From Talinum fruticosum (Eukaryota; Streptophyta; Magnoliopsida; Caryophyllales; Talinaceae), in contig JAITYX010000055.1 in assembly GCA_021018815.1 (NCBI GenBank), forward strand, positions 3,099,422-3,163,421: 64,000 nt of DNA, read 5' to 3'. Below the pieces are notes generated by a model. That model was not told the DNA's origin, searched no databases, and worked only from the letters and a program-made list of their open reading frames with translations. The stretch's first letter is position 1. The number at the start of each line of letters is the position of its first letter. The translations under genes and the position numbers were made by a program. Positions 37,641 to 50,440 of the stretch are shown here, one piece after another.

Positions 37641-38275
37641 CTAACTAAGGTGACGCTTTTTTTATGTCCTTCCGATGGTGGAGCTAATTGCAAGTATGGT
37701 TGGTAGGTTATTTTCTTAAGTGGTATTACACTGGCGTACTCTTGTCTTAGGTGATGTATAGATCTTAGTTGTATTTTAGCTTTGGTGGTGCATGGAATTC
37801 TTTTTGAGGGTTTCTCTTACCGTTTTTGGCCATAAGAGGTAGTAATTAATCTCTACATAAACAATTTGATCAACCATTATTAGATCATTTTCTCAGTTTC
37901 AAAGAAGCTTATTAACGAGAAAAATATTGTTAACTCATAAATGTCGTAATTTCCTAATTAGAAAACAAAATACAATGCCTCCATTTGTGTAGCGTGGGCA
38001 TTTATTAGGGCTAAATTAATTTTCTGAAATAAAATGTGATTATGCCAAACAGGAAAGATTGCTATTTGAGCTAATTAGTTCCGTGAATAAGACACTAAAA
38101 AATAGTGGGCTTCCCCGAGTCCGACCTTCCCTATTGCCTACCTTCAAACAAATTGGAATATTCTATTATAATATCAAGCACAAGTTTTTTTTCTTTTTTT
38201 TTTTGCTTGCTGAAACGGAAGAAACGGTGCATGTTCACATGGACACATTTTGGTCGGCAAATTGTAGAATTTTCA

Positions 38276-38322
<47 letters not shown>
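38276..38322. repeat. (AAT)n microsatellite
   Basis: About 15 AAT units. The Asn-run open frame across it is an artefact. Confidence 0.95.
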
Positions 38323-38599
38323 GGTTTTGTGTCTTTCGTAAGGTCATAAATAGCACCCTTAGATTCTTCATTCACAAGAAATGCAGATTGTAAGACAGGA
38401 GGGATTCAAGGAGAAGGGTGGAGGAAACTTTTTTTCTAATTTATCTAAATTTAATTTAAAATTTAAAATTTTCTTTTAACTTATTTTTATCAAAATTTAT
38501 TAGAAACTAACCTGAACTTGTATTGAAAAAGTAAAACTTGTTGAAGAGAATAAGAACTAAAATGAAATTAGTACTCGGAATAGTATTATAAATTTTAAT

Positions 38600-38721
38600 T
38601 ACTTTTAAAATAATATTGATAGACTCATTCGAGAAAAAAAGGAAGTGTTGGATGAAACAATCTCACTTAAACTTTACTGCAATACAATAAGTTACAAAAT
38701 TGAGCTGAGCATACATTGCCC

Positions 38722-38763
<42 letters not shown>

Positions 38764-41700
38764 AAGAAAAATACAAAAATAAATAAAGTTTACAATTTCT
38801 AAGGCTAGACAGAAGCTCTGTATAGATGTCAAGATAAAGAAAAGAACTATACATAACAGCTCTGAGGTTATGAAAAGAACTATACATAATGCAGGGGATC
38901 ATTCTTGGAAAAGCCATGAGATTCATGAAGCTATGGTTGCACAACATCAGAGCAGATAAATCAGCTACAAAAAGAACTTACCAATGACAACAGAAAGAGC
39001 TTACTCAGTTTCTGAATTCCAGGGAGTTCCAGTGAAGCCCTCATGTCCAATCACAAGTCCATGTATATAATGCTCTTGCAGCAGACTCCGAGAGTTCTAC
39101 AGCTTATCGCATTACCCATATTTTTCTTCAACCCCAGCTGTACAAATGATGAAACTTGAGAACAGGGTGCAAAACATTGACCATATACAAACAAGGTTTC
39201 ACATGAGTTCAGCAAAACACTTAGTTTTCACTCTTCCAATCTAGCATCAGAGCATCCACAGAGGAAGGAATTACACTTTCAGACATCAAACCATTCTGTC
39301 TACCAGACTATCCATCACAGATTTCATCAGGTTTAAGCAGGTCAAGATGTATAGAGTCTTAAACCCGACAAACTCATCCTATCTATTTAGCCTCTGAAAC
39401 TAAAGAAGATTATGGGAAGTTCAACTAGCAGAACAAACAATGCAATTACTGAGGATTTTGCCAAAAGAGGGTAGGTAACCTTGCCGCTTGCCCTGCTAAA
39501 TATTCCACCAAATGTTTTTACCTTTCCTCCACCTGTTTTATTTCATTTTATTTTTTCATGGCATGTATCAACTATATTCCTGACTTCCAGTTCACGTAAC
39601 AATTACGCTGCTTGGATTTTAGAAAAAATTTTTTAAAAAACAATTATGATGCTAAGTGGAAGGGAAAAGGCAGAAATAACAATGCATGCCACGATTTTAT
39701 GAGGACCAACTTTTACCAGATGTCCCTTGCAAGTCCAATCCTGATTAATATGCTAGTTCCTGCCAGAATTCACAAAATTGACTAATATCATTTCACCATA
39801 ATTATGGAAAATCTGTTGTAGCAATTATTTCCACCCTTGGAGCACAAGTAGAAGGCCCTCCCAATCTAGTAGTAGAATGTACTAATCCTTGTTTTGTTTA
39901 TATCCACGGCATAGAGCACCAGCTCGCAATTCTTCATAATTATGCGCCTCCTCACCCCTCCCCCCCAAAAAAACAAACAAAAAAAAAGGGATTAGCAGGT
40001 CAAAGAATTAATCATAAACTACTAGTCACCATAGTTTACTGGCTTCTAAAACTAGGAAACCCCCAAAAGGGGAGTTGTTCTACGCCACAAGTTGTTTTAA
40101 GAGGTCAGATAGAATCCTGGCAAAACAAACAGGATCTCAGGAAGCAATTAAATAGACAAAAGGAAAAGGAAAGAGGCTGGACCAGGATAGAAGAAAAAAT
40201 TAAGGCAAAGCATGCGCAAGGAATTCCCTAAAACCATAAAAGAGAAACAAGTCAGTAACAACAAGAAGCATTATCAGAGCCAAAGCTGAGAAGAACAATG
40301 AACTACAGCATAGTAGTAGACATAAAGATTAAGATCCATCACAAAATTTTTACTTATAGACCCCCCCACCAAGAGAAATGCTACAACACAATCTCAGTCT
40401 AATCATGTGTCTTACCATGCTAGCAATGGTCTCAGTAATCAAACTACATGAAGATGAGAAAACTTAGTGCCATCGTCAACCACAATAAAGAACATTAGGT
40501 CAATAAGTTGAATATGGTAAAGAGGCAGTTCTCTCTCCAAATCGTCATTCAATCTAATTAGTTTAGATCTACTAAAAGCAATGTATTACAAAGCAACATA
40601 AGAAAATGCTATTAACATCACTGACATTAGAATTTCACCAACAGCTGTAGGTATCTCAAGAATGTGTGCCACATACATATTTCAATAGAAACCTTAAATT
40701 ACAACCGAAAGGAAATCCAACAAATAAGTACTGATAGGCATAATAGCATTCTCAAAAGATAAATATATTGAGAGTATGTGAAAGTAAAGCCCTAGTGCAG
40801 TTTATCAACAATAGCACTTGCATCAAACCATAAGTACTCCGACCAAATAGGATAAATAAAAAAAATAAGGCAAATATGGAAATTCTCAAACTTTAACTTT
40901 CATAAAATCAAGTTCCAGAGTCCAAAAACTGTCAGACACTTAAAATCTTTTTTCCTTTTTCAGAAAATTTCCTTTTTCATAAGCAAAAGGTATTGTCATT
41001 AAGATTTGCAGGTTCCCCTGATTCTACTACCTTGTTGGACCCCCAAGATTAATGCAGACTTTGTAACTGACAAATAAAACGGCTTTTAGTTACTTTTCTT
41101 TAACAAAAAGTCATCAAGAAAATTATCATTTTTGGGATTTCCCCTTCTGCAAAACAATCCTCACTTTGCCTGAATCCTTTGATCACTTGCACCTTTATCC
41201 ACGATCCCACTAACATTTAGTAAAATACAACAATTAAAAATATATTTTACATAAAATATATCATACCACGATGCGCACAACTATCAATTTTTGGAAGAAT
41301 TTTCAACATTTTGCATAAATGCTACCTATCGCTTTTTATATGGAACTTTGTTTTTGCTCCCAGTTCCATAAAGAACCTGATGGATTGAAATAATATACAT
41401 GGAATTATGTTAATCAAGCAATCAAGCATACGAAAACAAACCGATACTCCACAGTCCGCTCTGTGGCGAAGTGCTAGGGGCGGGGGATGTTGTTAAATGT
41501 ATAAAGCGTTACCTGAACAATTTAATTGTAGAGAGGTCATTTCCAGCAATGGGAAAATGCTAATAAATCAAATAAGTTGCTAAATTTTTTGATAATCTAG
41601 CTTTTCAAAAGTTGTAACTAAAGAGTTCTATCTAAAGGACTTTTCTATCGCTTAATACTAAACTGCAGTAAAGCAAAAATTGACTGATTTTGAAGAAAAA

Positions 41701-41998
41701 CCTTGCCCATATTTGCGAAAATAGTCTTGGCTATCAAAGGGGGAAAGTTCTAGATTAGCAATTGGAATAACCTACAGTTACAATTACTATAATTATGCTT
41801 TAACCTCAGCATCAGGATTTTTCTTTTGCTGGCCTGCCACTCTGCCATCTGGAATGAGAAAGAGGCAGAATTCAAACTTAAAGTTACAGATTTTAAGGAA
41901 TTTGAGCACAAGAAGCCTTTACCATCTACTCCATTGTATAAACTTCTTTTCAGGCACTTCAGCAATTCTCACCTTTTGATCATCAATTCTTCTTGGAC
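38600..41998. other. Region upstream of the HPt-like gene
   Basis: Unique-looking sequence with no confident coding exon. It probably holds the promoter, and perhaps untranslated exons, of the gene starting at 41999. No TATA box stands out close to the ATG. Confidence 0.35.
38724..38760. repeat. (TA)n microsatellite
   Basis: Uninterrupted TA run of about 36 bp. The Ile/Tyr-alternating open frame across it is an artefact. Confidence 0.95.
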
Positions 41999-44900
41999 AT
42001 GGCGCTAATTCTCCACAAGAAACTGCTACATGGCTTCATTGAGTCGATGTACGATGAGGTACGCATGACACCCCCCAAAAAAAGGGGGCAACCTTTGAAA
42101 CTTTGGTTTTTTATCACGTTTGCAGAAGGGAAGAAGTTATCTTCTTTGCTCAAGTCCTAAATTTATCAATCAGGTGTGATCTAACCTTCACTTCATAAGA
42201 GAAGCTTGGGGGCAGGGTGGGGGCTACACTGAAATCCCCATTCATGGGGCAAATGTATTGGAAAGAAAATCTAGCTTAGACCTGGAAATTGATTACATCA
42301 GACTTAGATTCATCTTTTATTAGAATAAGCTGAATGTGTCCCAAGAACCCATTTCAAAATATTCTTCCACTCCCACTTTTACACCTTTACATTGAAGGCT
42401 TATATTTGCAACTGAGAAGTTTCTTCCTTAAATTTATACCTACGTCTCATCTGAACTTGTTTTCAAGACATGGTCCTTACCCATCCATTCTCAAAAGTAA
42501 CATTTTTTTGGTCCTTCCCATAGACTATCAAAGTAGTTACTGTTGTTTCTTTTTCACCCCTCATGGATTGCTGATGAAGCATATCTGCATTCTATTTATT
42601 GGCTACTAATCTCTGCTTATACTGTCTCCCCTGACCCCGAGCCCCCCTTTCTCTTCTGTATTTTGTAGTCTGTACTCATGTGTTTCTAAGATAATGCTAC
42701 ATATTTCTCAATGACCACTTGGCTTCTCTAAGTTCAGTTGTTAGTAATTAGAAAGGGAACAATTGGGGGGGAAGCAAATAGGCCCATAACATTTTTTAAT
42801 GGGTAGTCATTAGCTACTTCATTTTCCAGATGAAACGATCATTTCAACAAAGAGAAAAGAGTCATACCAGTCTTTTGAGTATTTTGCAGGGATATGTCAA
42901 TAACAGATTCTGTGAGATCCAACTAATAAAGGAGAGCCACCAGCCAGATTATGCAGTGAGACAGATTGAAATGTACTGTGGTGCAGCAGAAACCCTGGTA
43001 GACCGGCTGACCAAAATAACGTAACTCCAAAGCTTTCATTCTGAAAATAAGTTAACAAGTTCATCGATGTAGTTACCTTTACTTATTTCCCTTTTGACTG
43101 ATAATGATCTTGCTACAAATGCAGTGGAAATGCTCCTGACAACTTCACAAGCATTGGCGGATTGACTTATCAGCTGTATACTAGAAGCAAAAAGTAATAC
43201 AGAATCCTCCCTCATTTTATAATACCGCCTTCTTCCCTCATCTTAAATAAAATAAAATTCCATCAGGATATAAGGATGCAGAAATTCTTTCATAAACACA
43301 AACTTCAATAAACATATTTCATTATGCAGATCCATTTTTTACGATACATAATGGTAAATAGGCTTAGATACTTGTCATACTTACAAAAACGACAAGGATG
43401 TTTATTCAAAAGAAGTCCACAGAGTACGGCCAAGAAACTCTCGGGCAATAAATGTTTCCAAAGCTGTTAAAGTTTGTAAGAGAAACCCCTAAGAAAGCAC
43501 CAAGACAAAATACAAGAGAGAATAAACGCCCAGTTTAGCCTAAACTTAATTGTAGAAGATTCTAACACTACATCCAAATGAAAAAGACCAAAAGAAAGCA
43601 AACAGTGCATAATAAGAGAGAGCCTTTGCCCTTTATCCTACCAAACACTCTGCAACTGCAATGAAACACCACCGATTTTCATCTTTACTCGAAAATACGT
43701 CAAAAACGTTATTAACATATATCTAAAAGCAGTAAAGATATCTTTCTCCACAATCTAGGATATAGTAGCTACTTCAGGAATCAAAAGAAGTAACTGGCTC
43801 ATGTTTACCTGAACTCATTCATCTCAGCTTCCTAAGTCATCCAATTGATCACTATCGTCTATGTTATCCAACAATACTTGGTATCCAGAACTGCCCAAGA
43901 GATGCTTCCATTACATGTGGAATCAAGCACAATACTCTGTATCCAGCATGGTCATACTTAGACCAATCAAACAAGAATGAAAACTCAATGCAATTGTTCA
44001 GATTTTTCTTCCTAGAAGCAGTGAATTTCACTCAGGTTCACAAAGAGATTAGTGTGTGTCTAAGGTATTATAACCTTGATTGTGACATGTCGACGTGAAC
44101 TTTTCAACTCATCGACTCATCTGTTCTGAATGGTAATCCAGCAGAGGCAACATTCAGTGGGATCAGCACTAACCAAAAATACTTTATCAAGATTCATGAG
44201 CTGCATCATCGTATAAGGTCCTGTAACTCCACATAGATGACATGTTCCCATCTACCATATGTACACAATTTCAATTCTAATATTACGTACATTAGTGGCA
44301 ACTTAAGATTAGGATCTTGAACTAACTAGCAACATGACTCAAAAACAAAGGATTCTTGATGGAGTTACTAAACATTCAGAAAGGTAATAATTCACCCAAC
44401 AGTACATATATCGATAATTTATCAAAGCAACAAAACATAAACATATACATCATTCTGCATATCTACTACGGCAAATGGTTCTTTCATGTCACATTATACA
44501 CATATATCATCTATTATCAGACTTGGTACCAAGTTCTGTCTTTATCATTCACTTCCAAATCGAAAATATTTCATTGACCCCCTTGAGGTTTGGTAAATGT
44601 TTTTCTGATCCTCAACTTTTCGAAGTACTATTTACTTTCTCCTTTGTGTCAAATTATCATAAATCACAAAAATTTCATCGTTGTGGCAATTGAGCTAATA
44701 TTGATGATTTATGGCCATAATGACCATAATTTGTGGTTGAGATCTCACCGAAAATGACAAATTTGAAATTTTTAAGAGGAGAGATACAGGAACACGCATC
44801 ATTGCATCATTAGTTGTGAGTAAAGAAGCGGCGAACAATAGGCAAAGTAGAGTTATTGGAAGGCAGCGAGTCCCTCGGGTCAAGTTTTCATAAGAGGAAG

Positions 44901-47900
44901 GTTTGTGGGATGGCCGCAGGGGGCGGGGGTGTAGCGGGAAAATGTGAGAGACGAGGGACATTTTTATAATTTCAGTTTTATGATAATGAGTGGAAAAGTC
45001 AAGGGAGGTAAAAAAAAAAATTCGAAAAGTTCAGGGGTAGAAAAAGACATTTACCGAAACCTTGAGAAGGGTAATTGAAAATTTTTCCTTCCAAATCACA
45101 AAGGCCTCATTAACACCATAAAAGAACACAAGAACTTAATACGACCTAATTTATCACAATATCCAAGAAAACCCCTTGAACCCGAACGTTATCCATTCAT
45201 TCAAGTGAAAGAGAAGAAAAAGATTACAAATATGCATCAATTTAGCATAACAAATAAACTACAAAAACTTGAAGGCAAATCCAACAGAATTTCTTACCCA
45301 ATTTTGGTTTTCAGCCAGAATGTTTCAATACCAATCTTCAAAGATAAACATCTCCAGCCATCAGTAAAGTGACAATGAGGAAAATTTCCTTGATCCTTTA
45401 AAAAACCACATTAAAAAGTAAGACTAACAGTGGGCATACGAACATAAATTCTGGAGAGTTCTTTTGCATTTAAATGATGTTTGCATCTAGAGGATAACAC
45501 TGTCTACACACCATATTCCCATAGTCCAAGAACTTCAGGTCACTCCCATCGGTCGCCATAACAAGTTTTTGAGGCTTTTTTTCAATGATGCAGCATTGGT
45601 GCAGAACATGTGAAGAATGCATGTGTGGGAATTTTTCAAGCCTGCAGAGAAGCTAATGCACAGGAGTAAGTTGTCTCATTCAAATACATATAGTCTATTT
45701 ACATGGCAAGAGTGTTCAGACTTTCCATCTCTTTTTCTTACACATGAAGTCTTAAAGTAGGATTTAGTACTATTAAACCACCAGATGTTTTTAGTTTGCC
45801 ATGTGCTGATAAGTGATTTATCTTTGTCACTGCATGTATCTTAGAAAGGTTGTGTGTATACTTCATTTAAAAGTTCAAGAGTTTAACCAGCTACAAATCC
45901 AATAAATGGCAATAGATTAAGAACCATGCCCAAGAATCTATGCTTCTGCTTCAGTTTGTACATGCTACTGTAGAAAAATGTTTTTTCTCAATCTGTCATC
46001 TGAAAAATTTTTATTTTTATTTGTATGAGTAAATATGACTAATCAACTCTCCAAAAATACAGATGTAACACTTTCCTCATAGCTGTCAACTGTCATAAGC
46101 CCAACGAATCCAGCTATTTTACGGATGGAAAAAGATTTGGAGAAAATGAACCAGGGAAGATGGTCTCACTATTACATGCATGTATACTCACCATTTCATC
46201 TCAGTCCCTTGCAGTTATTACTGGAAAATTCAACCATAATCAGCCCCTTTATATTCTTGATACTCCATAAATACAGAACCTAGTTCTTGAAAGAATCTTT
46301 CTGGAATTAAGAACTTCAGCAATTACTATTTGCTGAAAAAATGATGGCCTTCTATCATTCAACTAATTAACTCATGCCCGCTAACCACATATCCGGATCT
46401 TGAATTTGGATAAGTAAACTCATATCACGCTTCATAGTATTTATAAATATCATGGATTTGAACAAAGAATAGGTATAATTGCTAAGATAAATGAGGGGAA
46501 TCAATTAGTCCAAAAGTGATTCATTGCCATTGCCTTCCTAGTCTTTGACGCTTGACAAATTTTAGATTGCTATTTTGTATTGGCAATATGTTCAAGAAGA
46601 CATCTAAAATTATCAAATCTAGATATTTGTACCCTGTTCAAGTAAGGAAAAATATATCCCCATATATAGAACACCACTTTAGTCTATACAGATAAGCACA
46701 CATATGATCAGAATACAGGCTTGCCACTTAATGCATTTAATACTGAAAATTTTTCATTTACCCTCCTCGAGGTTTCGGTAAATGTTATTTCTAACCCTTA
46801 ACTTTTTGAATTATTTTTTACCTCCCTTGACATTTTCACCCCATTATCATAAAAACTTAAATTATAAAAATGTCCCTCTTCTCTCATCTTTTTCCCCCTA
46901 CCCACCCGCACCAGCCCACGAACATTTCCTCTTATGAAAACCTTACCCGAGGGACTCGCTTGTTGTCCTTTGGTAACTCTACCAATTATTCAGCGCTTCA
47001 TCCTCTCTTCTTTCCCAAAAATTTCAAATTTGCCATTTTTGTTTAGACCCCGACTATAAATTGTCGTCATTATGGCCATAACTCATCAATACTAGCCCTA
47101 ATAATTGCTTGTTGCAACAAAGGTGAAATTTTGGGGATTTATGATAATATGATACAAAGGTCAAGAAAAGTAAATAATAATTCGAAAAGTTCAGGGTTAG
47201 AAAACACATTTACCAAAACCTCAAGGGGGTAAATGAAATTTTTCTATTTGTACCCTATTCAAGTAAGGAAAAATTTATTCACATATACAGAACACCCTCT
47301 TTAGTCTATACACATAAGCACATATGATCAGAATCCAGGCTTGCTACTTATCGCATTTAATACTAAAAAAATTAATTACTCGTAATCACATCTTCATTCA
47401 ACCCAAATTCCTGGAGGTCCAGAAAGGCTATCATGTGTATATCTACAATAACTAAGGCAACAAACGAGGTCCATCTTTCCATAAAGAAATAATCCCAATT
47501 TCTAACATCTACAGAGATGCCAAATAAAAGGTGTTATCTAAGTTCTAGAGCTCATAAATTGAATGATAGTGAAATTCCAACAAATAAGGAAAAACCACAC
47601 TCCTTCTTCTCTTTCTTCCAGTTTTCTTCATATGAAGATCAGTCTGGCATGGATACCCCAGAATGAAATCAGAAAGTGCTTTGATCTCTTGAAACAATAA
47701 GAAATGTTACCTGCCCAACTGAAGCAACACCCTGAATTTGCTCCTCACTCTAGTTCAATCTTTTGATTGCACCTCTAAATCTTATTTCTAATTTGTGATA
47801 TCATGCATTGCTTTCCTCACTAGCAAACCCATTAATAGCCCTAAAACACACTTTGCTGATTTTTTCTTCTAACACTGGCCGGGCGAGCAAACTCGAAGGG

Positions 47901-48333
47901 AGCAGTTCTCATGAATGAATTTAGCTCATTTGTCTCATTTTGGGCTCTGATTACTTGTGATATTAGTACGTGATTTATTTCAACTATCATCACCGTCGTC
48001 ATAATTTATTTATCCCATTAATGTCACAGATGTGCAGAGGCTTTACGTGGCGCAAAGAATGAGTTCAATGACCTGAAAAGAAAATTTGATATGATACTCA
48101 AGGTATGGCACAAAGAACTGAAGCTCTGGATTACTGAGATGCAAAGAAATCCTAATTTTGGAAGATAAATTCTGATTATATATGAGTACATTTCTCAACA
48201 CAAAATTCGTTCATTTTTTTCCAAGGTAAAAGACATCAGAAATGTGTTGGAAGCAAATGCACCACTAATATCTATTTGCGACATTAAAGCACCTTGCTTT
48301 GATTTTCATGAGGAAGTGTCAAACAAAAGTTGA
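41999..48333 (+). CDS. Pseudo histidine-phosphotransfer (HPt/AHP-like) protein, six exons
   Basis: Authentic HPt proteins relay phosphate from cytokinin receptor kinases to response regulators. Proposed exons: 41999-42058, 42890-43020, 43125-43193, 45594-45665, 48030-48102 and 48226-48333. All junctions are GT-AG and in phase, and they total 513 nt (170 aa; the family is about 150). Exon 2 starts GYVNNRF and ends LVDRLTKIT, like the helical region before the active site. Exon 4 reads IGAEHVKNACVGIFQACREA, very close to the IGAxxVKxAC stretch of plant HPts. Exon 5 matches the C-terminal helix. The active-site motif HQLKGSSS should lie just before IGA, but here it reads YQLYTRSK: the phospho-accepting His is Tyr, and the Lys and Gly are also lost. 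The product would therefore be a pseudo-HPt, an inhibitor-like role by analogy with AHP6 (inference). Introns 3 and 4 (2.4 kb each) contain MITEs. The last exon is the least certain: without the final splice the frame stops at 48168. Confidence 0.75.
44562..45087. mobile_element. MITE copy A in intron 3 of the HPt-like gene
   Basis: Inverted ends: CGAAAATATTTCATTGACCC with CTTGAGGTTTGGTAAATGT on the left; the same motif inverted at the right (CATTTACCGAAACCTTGAGA, then AATTGAAAATTTTTC). The inner part is shared with the copy at 46745-47244 but in the opposite orientation. An 88-codon open frame inside (minus strand) is not a gene. Superfamily not assigned. Confidence 0.7.
46624..47370. repeat. 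130-bp direct duplication flanking MITE copy B
   Basis: The segment at 46624-46757 (TATTTGTACCCTGTTCAAGT ... AGGCTTGCCACTTA ... GCATTTAATACT) recurs at 47245-47370 with few changes. This is far longer than a transposon target duplication, so it points to a tandem duplication or a repair event at the insertion site. Confidence 0.75.
46745..47244. mobile_element. MITE copy B in intron 4 of the HPt-like gene, inverted relative to copy A
   Basis: The ends GAAAATTTTTCATTTACCCT and CTCGAGGTTTCGGTAAATG pair with ACATTTACCAAAACCTCAAG and GTAAATGAAATTTTTC at the right. The interior (ACCCGAGGGACTCGCTTG, TTTCAAATTTGCCATTTTTG, TTATGGCCATAACTCATCA) is the reverse complement of copy A. It is bracketed by a direct duplication of about 130 bp. 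Confidence 0.7.
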
Positions 48334-49284
48334 AACCAGATAGCCCTACTATGTAATTTACATATCTAAGGTCCAAAATGGAAAAGATTTCAACAAAGAA
48401 ACTCAAAGACAATGGACAGAACAGCAGATATTGCCATTATGAGACTTACAATTGTATGCAACGTACTAATATCTATAAATGACGAGATCAGTTCCCATAA
48501 AATATTACCCCATTGAACACAAGGGTATGACATTTAGAATCATATTGAAACACAAATTAACAAATAATTCTACACAAACACATGACTAGCTAAGAATAAT
48601 AAACACTGATTCACAAAACATAGCACCAGCGGTCCATACTCTCATGTAGAATGTAAATTTAGGTAATGAACTCATCACTCCCCACACAACCATGTAACGA
48701 AACTGGTTCATAGCCCTCACAGAAACTTTTGAGTGACAAGACTGTGTATTGTTACAATATGTTGGAACAGACTTTAATGAGTAAATACCAGATGCACACA
48801 GTCACGATTTCCCACATGAGCATCACTTAAAATGAGGATCGTATATTTCATATCATCAACATTCATGCCATCATGTATTGAAATGTTACAATCAATGACA
48901 CAAGAAGAGGGACATAGGCTAAGAAAATATGAAAATAAGCTAAGATTTAAGATATATAGCTTAAAACCATCAAACATGTCAAGTTAGAAATTGAAGATGC
49001 TTGTAATTAGCGAATGTGAGATCAGTACTAGATACGACATAAAATGTAAAAGGGGGCAAACAACACCACCACCTAGATAGTAGGCTTTGGGAAGATCCAG
49101 ATATAGATGAGTAATTAAAAAATATATATTAAAAGAACACCATGGGGGTGTCACCCATGTACAAAAGGGGCAATCACAAAAATTATCATGCCCTCAAGCT
49201 CTCATGCATAATTTTATCTACAAAATCCAAATGAGACAAATTTTAACCATAATTGGGAATTGACTCCTCTATATAAAGTTCACA

Positions 49285-50440
49285 AAAAATAAAGCTTAAA
49301 ATCTTGAAAAGAGATGGCTCTCCCTTCAAAGATCCATCAATTCCTTCCATATACTCCACCGAATAGACAATATAAACAACTTTCAAATCCCAAGAATCTA
49401 ACTATTTTTCACTCTTCTCTTCCAAGCCACCGAAACTACTTTGACACTCAATAGTCGAACTTGAGACCCAAGTAGTTGGCCTACTGATTCTTGTTTACCA
49501 AGACACAGAGCCCCTATTAGGATGATTAAAATTAGTTCCTTCAAGAATGTCCTCCATATGAGTATTACCTTTAGCAGTTGCCCAAGTAAAGAAACAAGCT
49601 TTTGCGAGAGCTTTAGCTTTTAATAGAGCTTTTGCAGGAAAATCAGGGGAATTAGACACCTAATAAGGCTATTGCAGAAACTCTTCGAGGAAGAACACCC
49701 GTCAAAGTCATGAGCCCACACAATCTCATCGCTGTCCTCAAACTCAACATTCATGTTCACAAGTAATACCTAAAGGATAAAAACGTTCACCTCTTCCAAA
49801 TCATTCTGGCTCCAGAGAAAGTTAAGTCCCGCCGACTCCGCGCACTATTCCAAGGGACCAGTTCTTGTACAGTTGCATCTTTTGAACAAGTCATCATGAA
49901 CTGAAGAGATCTCTAAATTGAACCTTAAGAAATTCCTTCCTGCAACAGACATCATTCCAAAAGAACACCCAATATGAACAAGGCTCTTGAAATGGTCCAA
50001 ACTACCCAAAATAGCTTTCCAGCAAACCACCGCATGAGCATAAGGCTAGTTCTTGCTCCACTACCCAAGTTCGTCATCACCATATTCAGCCCTAATCACA
50101 TTTTCCAAAGAGTGACCTCCTCTTTAGCCTCCTAAGTGACTTGGTCTTGACGGCTTCATTCATAGTGCAAAGAGGTCTAATTCCTAGCCCTCCATCTTGC
50201 TCTGGACGGGAAATATCATCCAATTGACCCAATAGAAGCCACTAACAAGATCAATATTGACCCAAAGGAAGCCCCCTTTAATTTCTCCAATTTAGTCGCA
50301 ACACTAGTTGGGATGGTAAACAAAGACATGAAATAAATCGCAAGAGACTATACTGTGCTCTGTAAAAGGGACAACCTCCACCCTTTAGATAAAAGCTTTG
50401 ATTTTCACCTGTTAGTCTCTTATGGAATCTTTGCATTATT
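49285..50440 (-). mobile_element. LINE-type reverse-transcriptase relic
   Basis: Read leftward on the minus strand, fragments typical of plant LINE RT/zf-RVT regions appear in the usual order: GLGIRPLCTMNEAVK (about 50195-50150), PYAHAVVCWKAILGSLDHF then KSLVHI (about 50050-49975) and DLFKRCN/DATVQELVPW (about 49885-49850). The frame is broken by many stops, so this is an old copy. No tail or target duplication was identified. It lies 3' of the phosphotransfer-like gene. Confidence 0.6.

Noticed and set aside
38105..38341. Frame with a run of 15 or more Asn
   Set aside because: Translation of an (AAT)n microsatellite.
41750..41965. Minus-strand exon candidate after a TTCCAG acceptor (frame DGRVAGQQKKNPDAEVKA then stop)
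   Set aside because: Protein-like, but no upstream exon on that strand could be joined, and the first exon of the plus-strand HPt-like gene starts next to it.
44695..44961. 88-codon minus-strand frame
   Set aside because: Lies wholly inside a MITE and is broken in the second copy at 46.7-47.2 kb.
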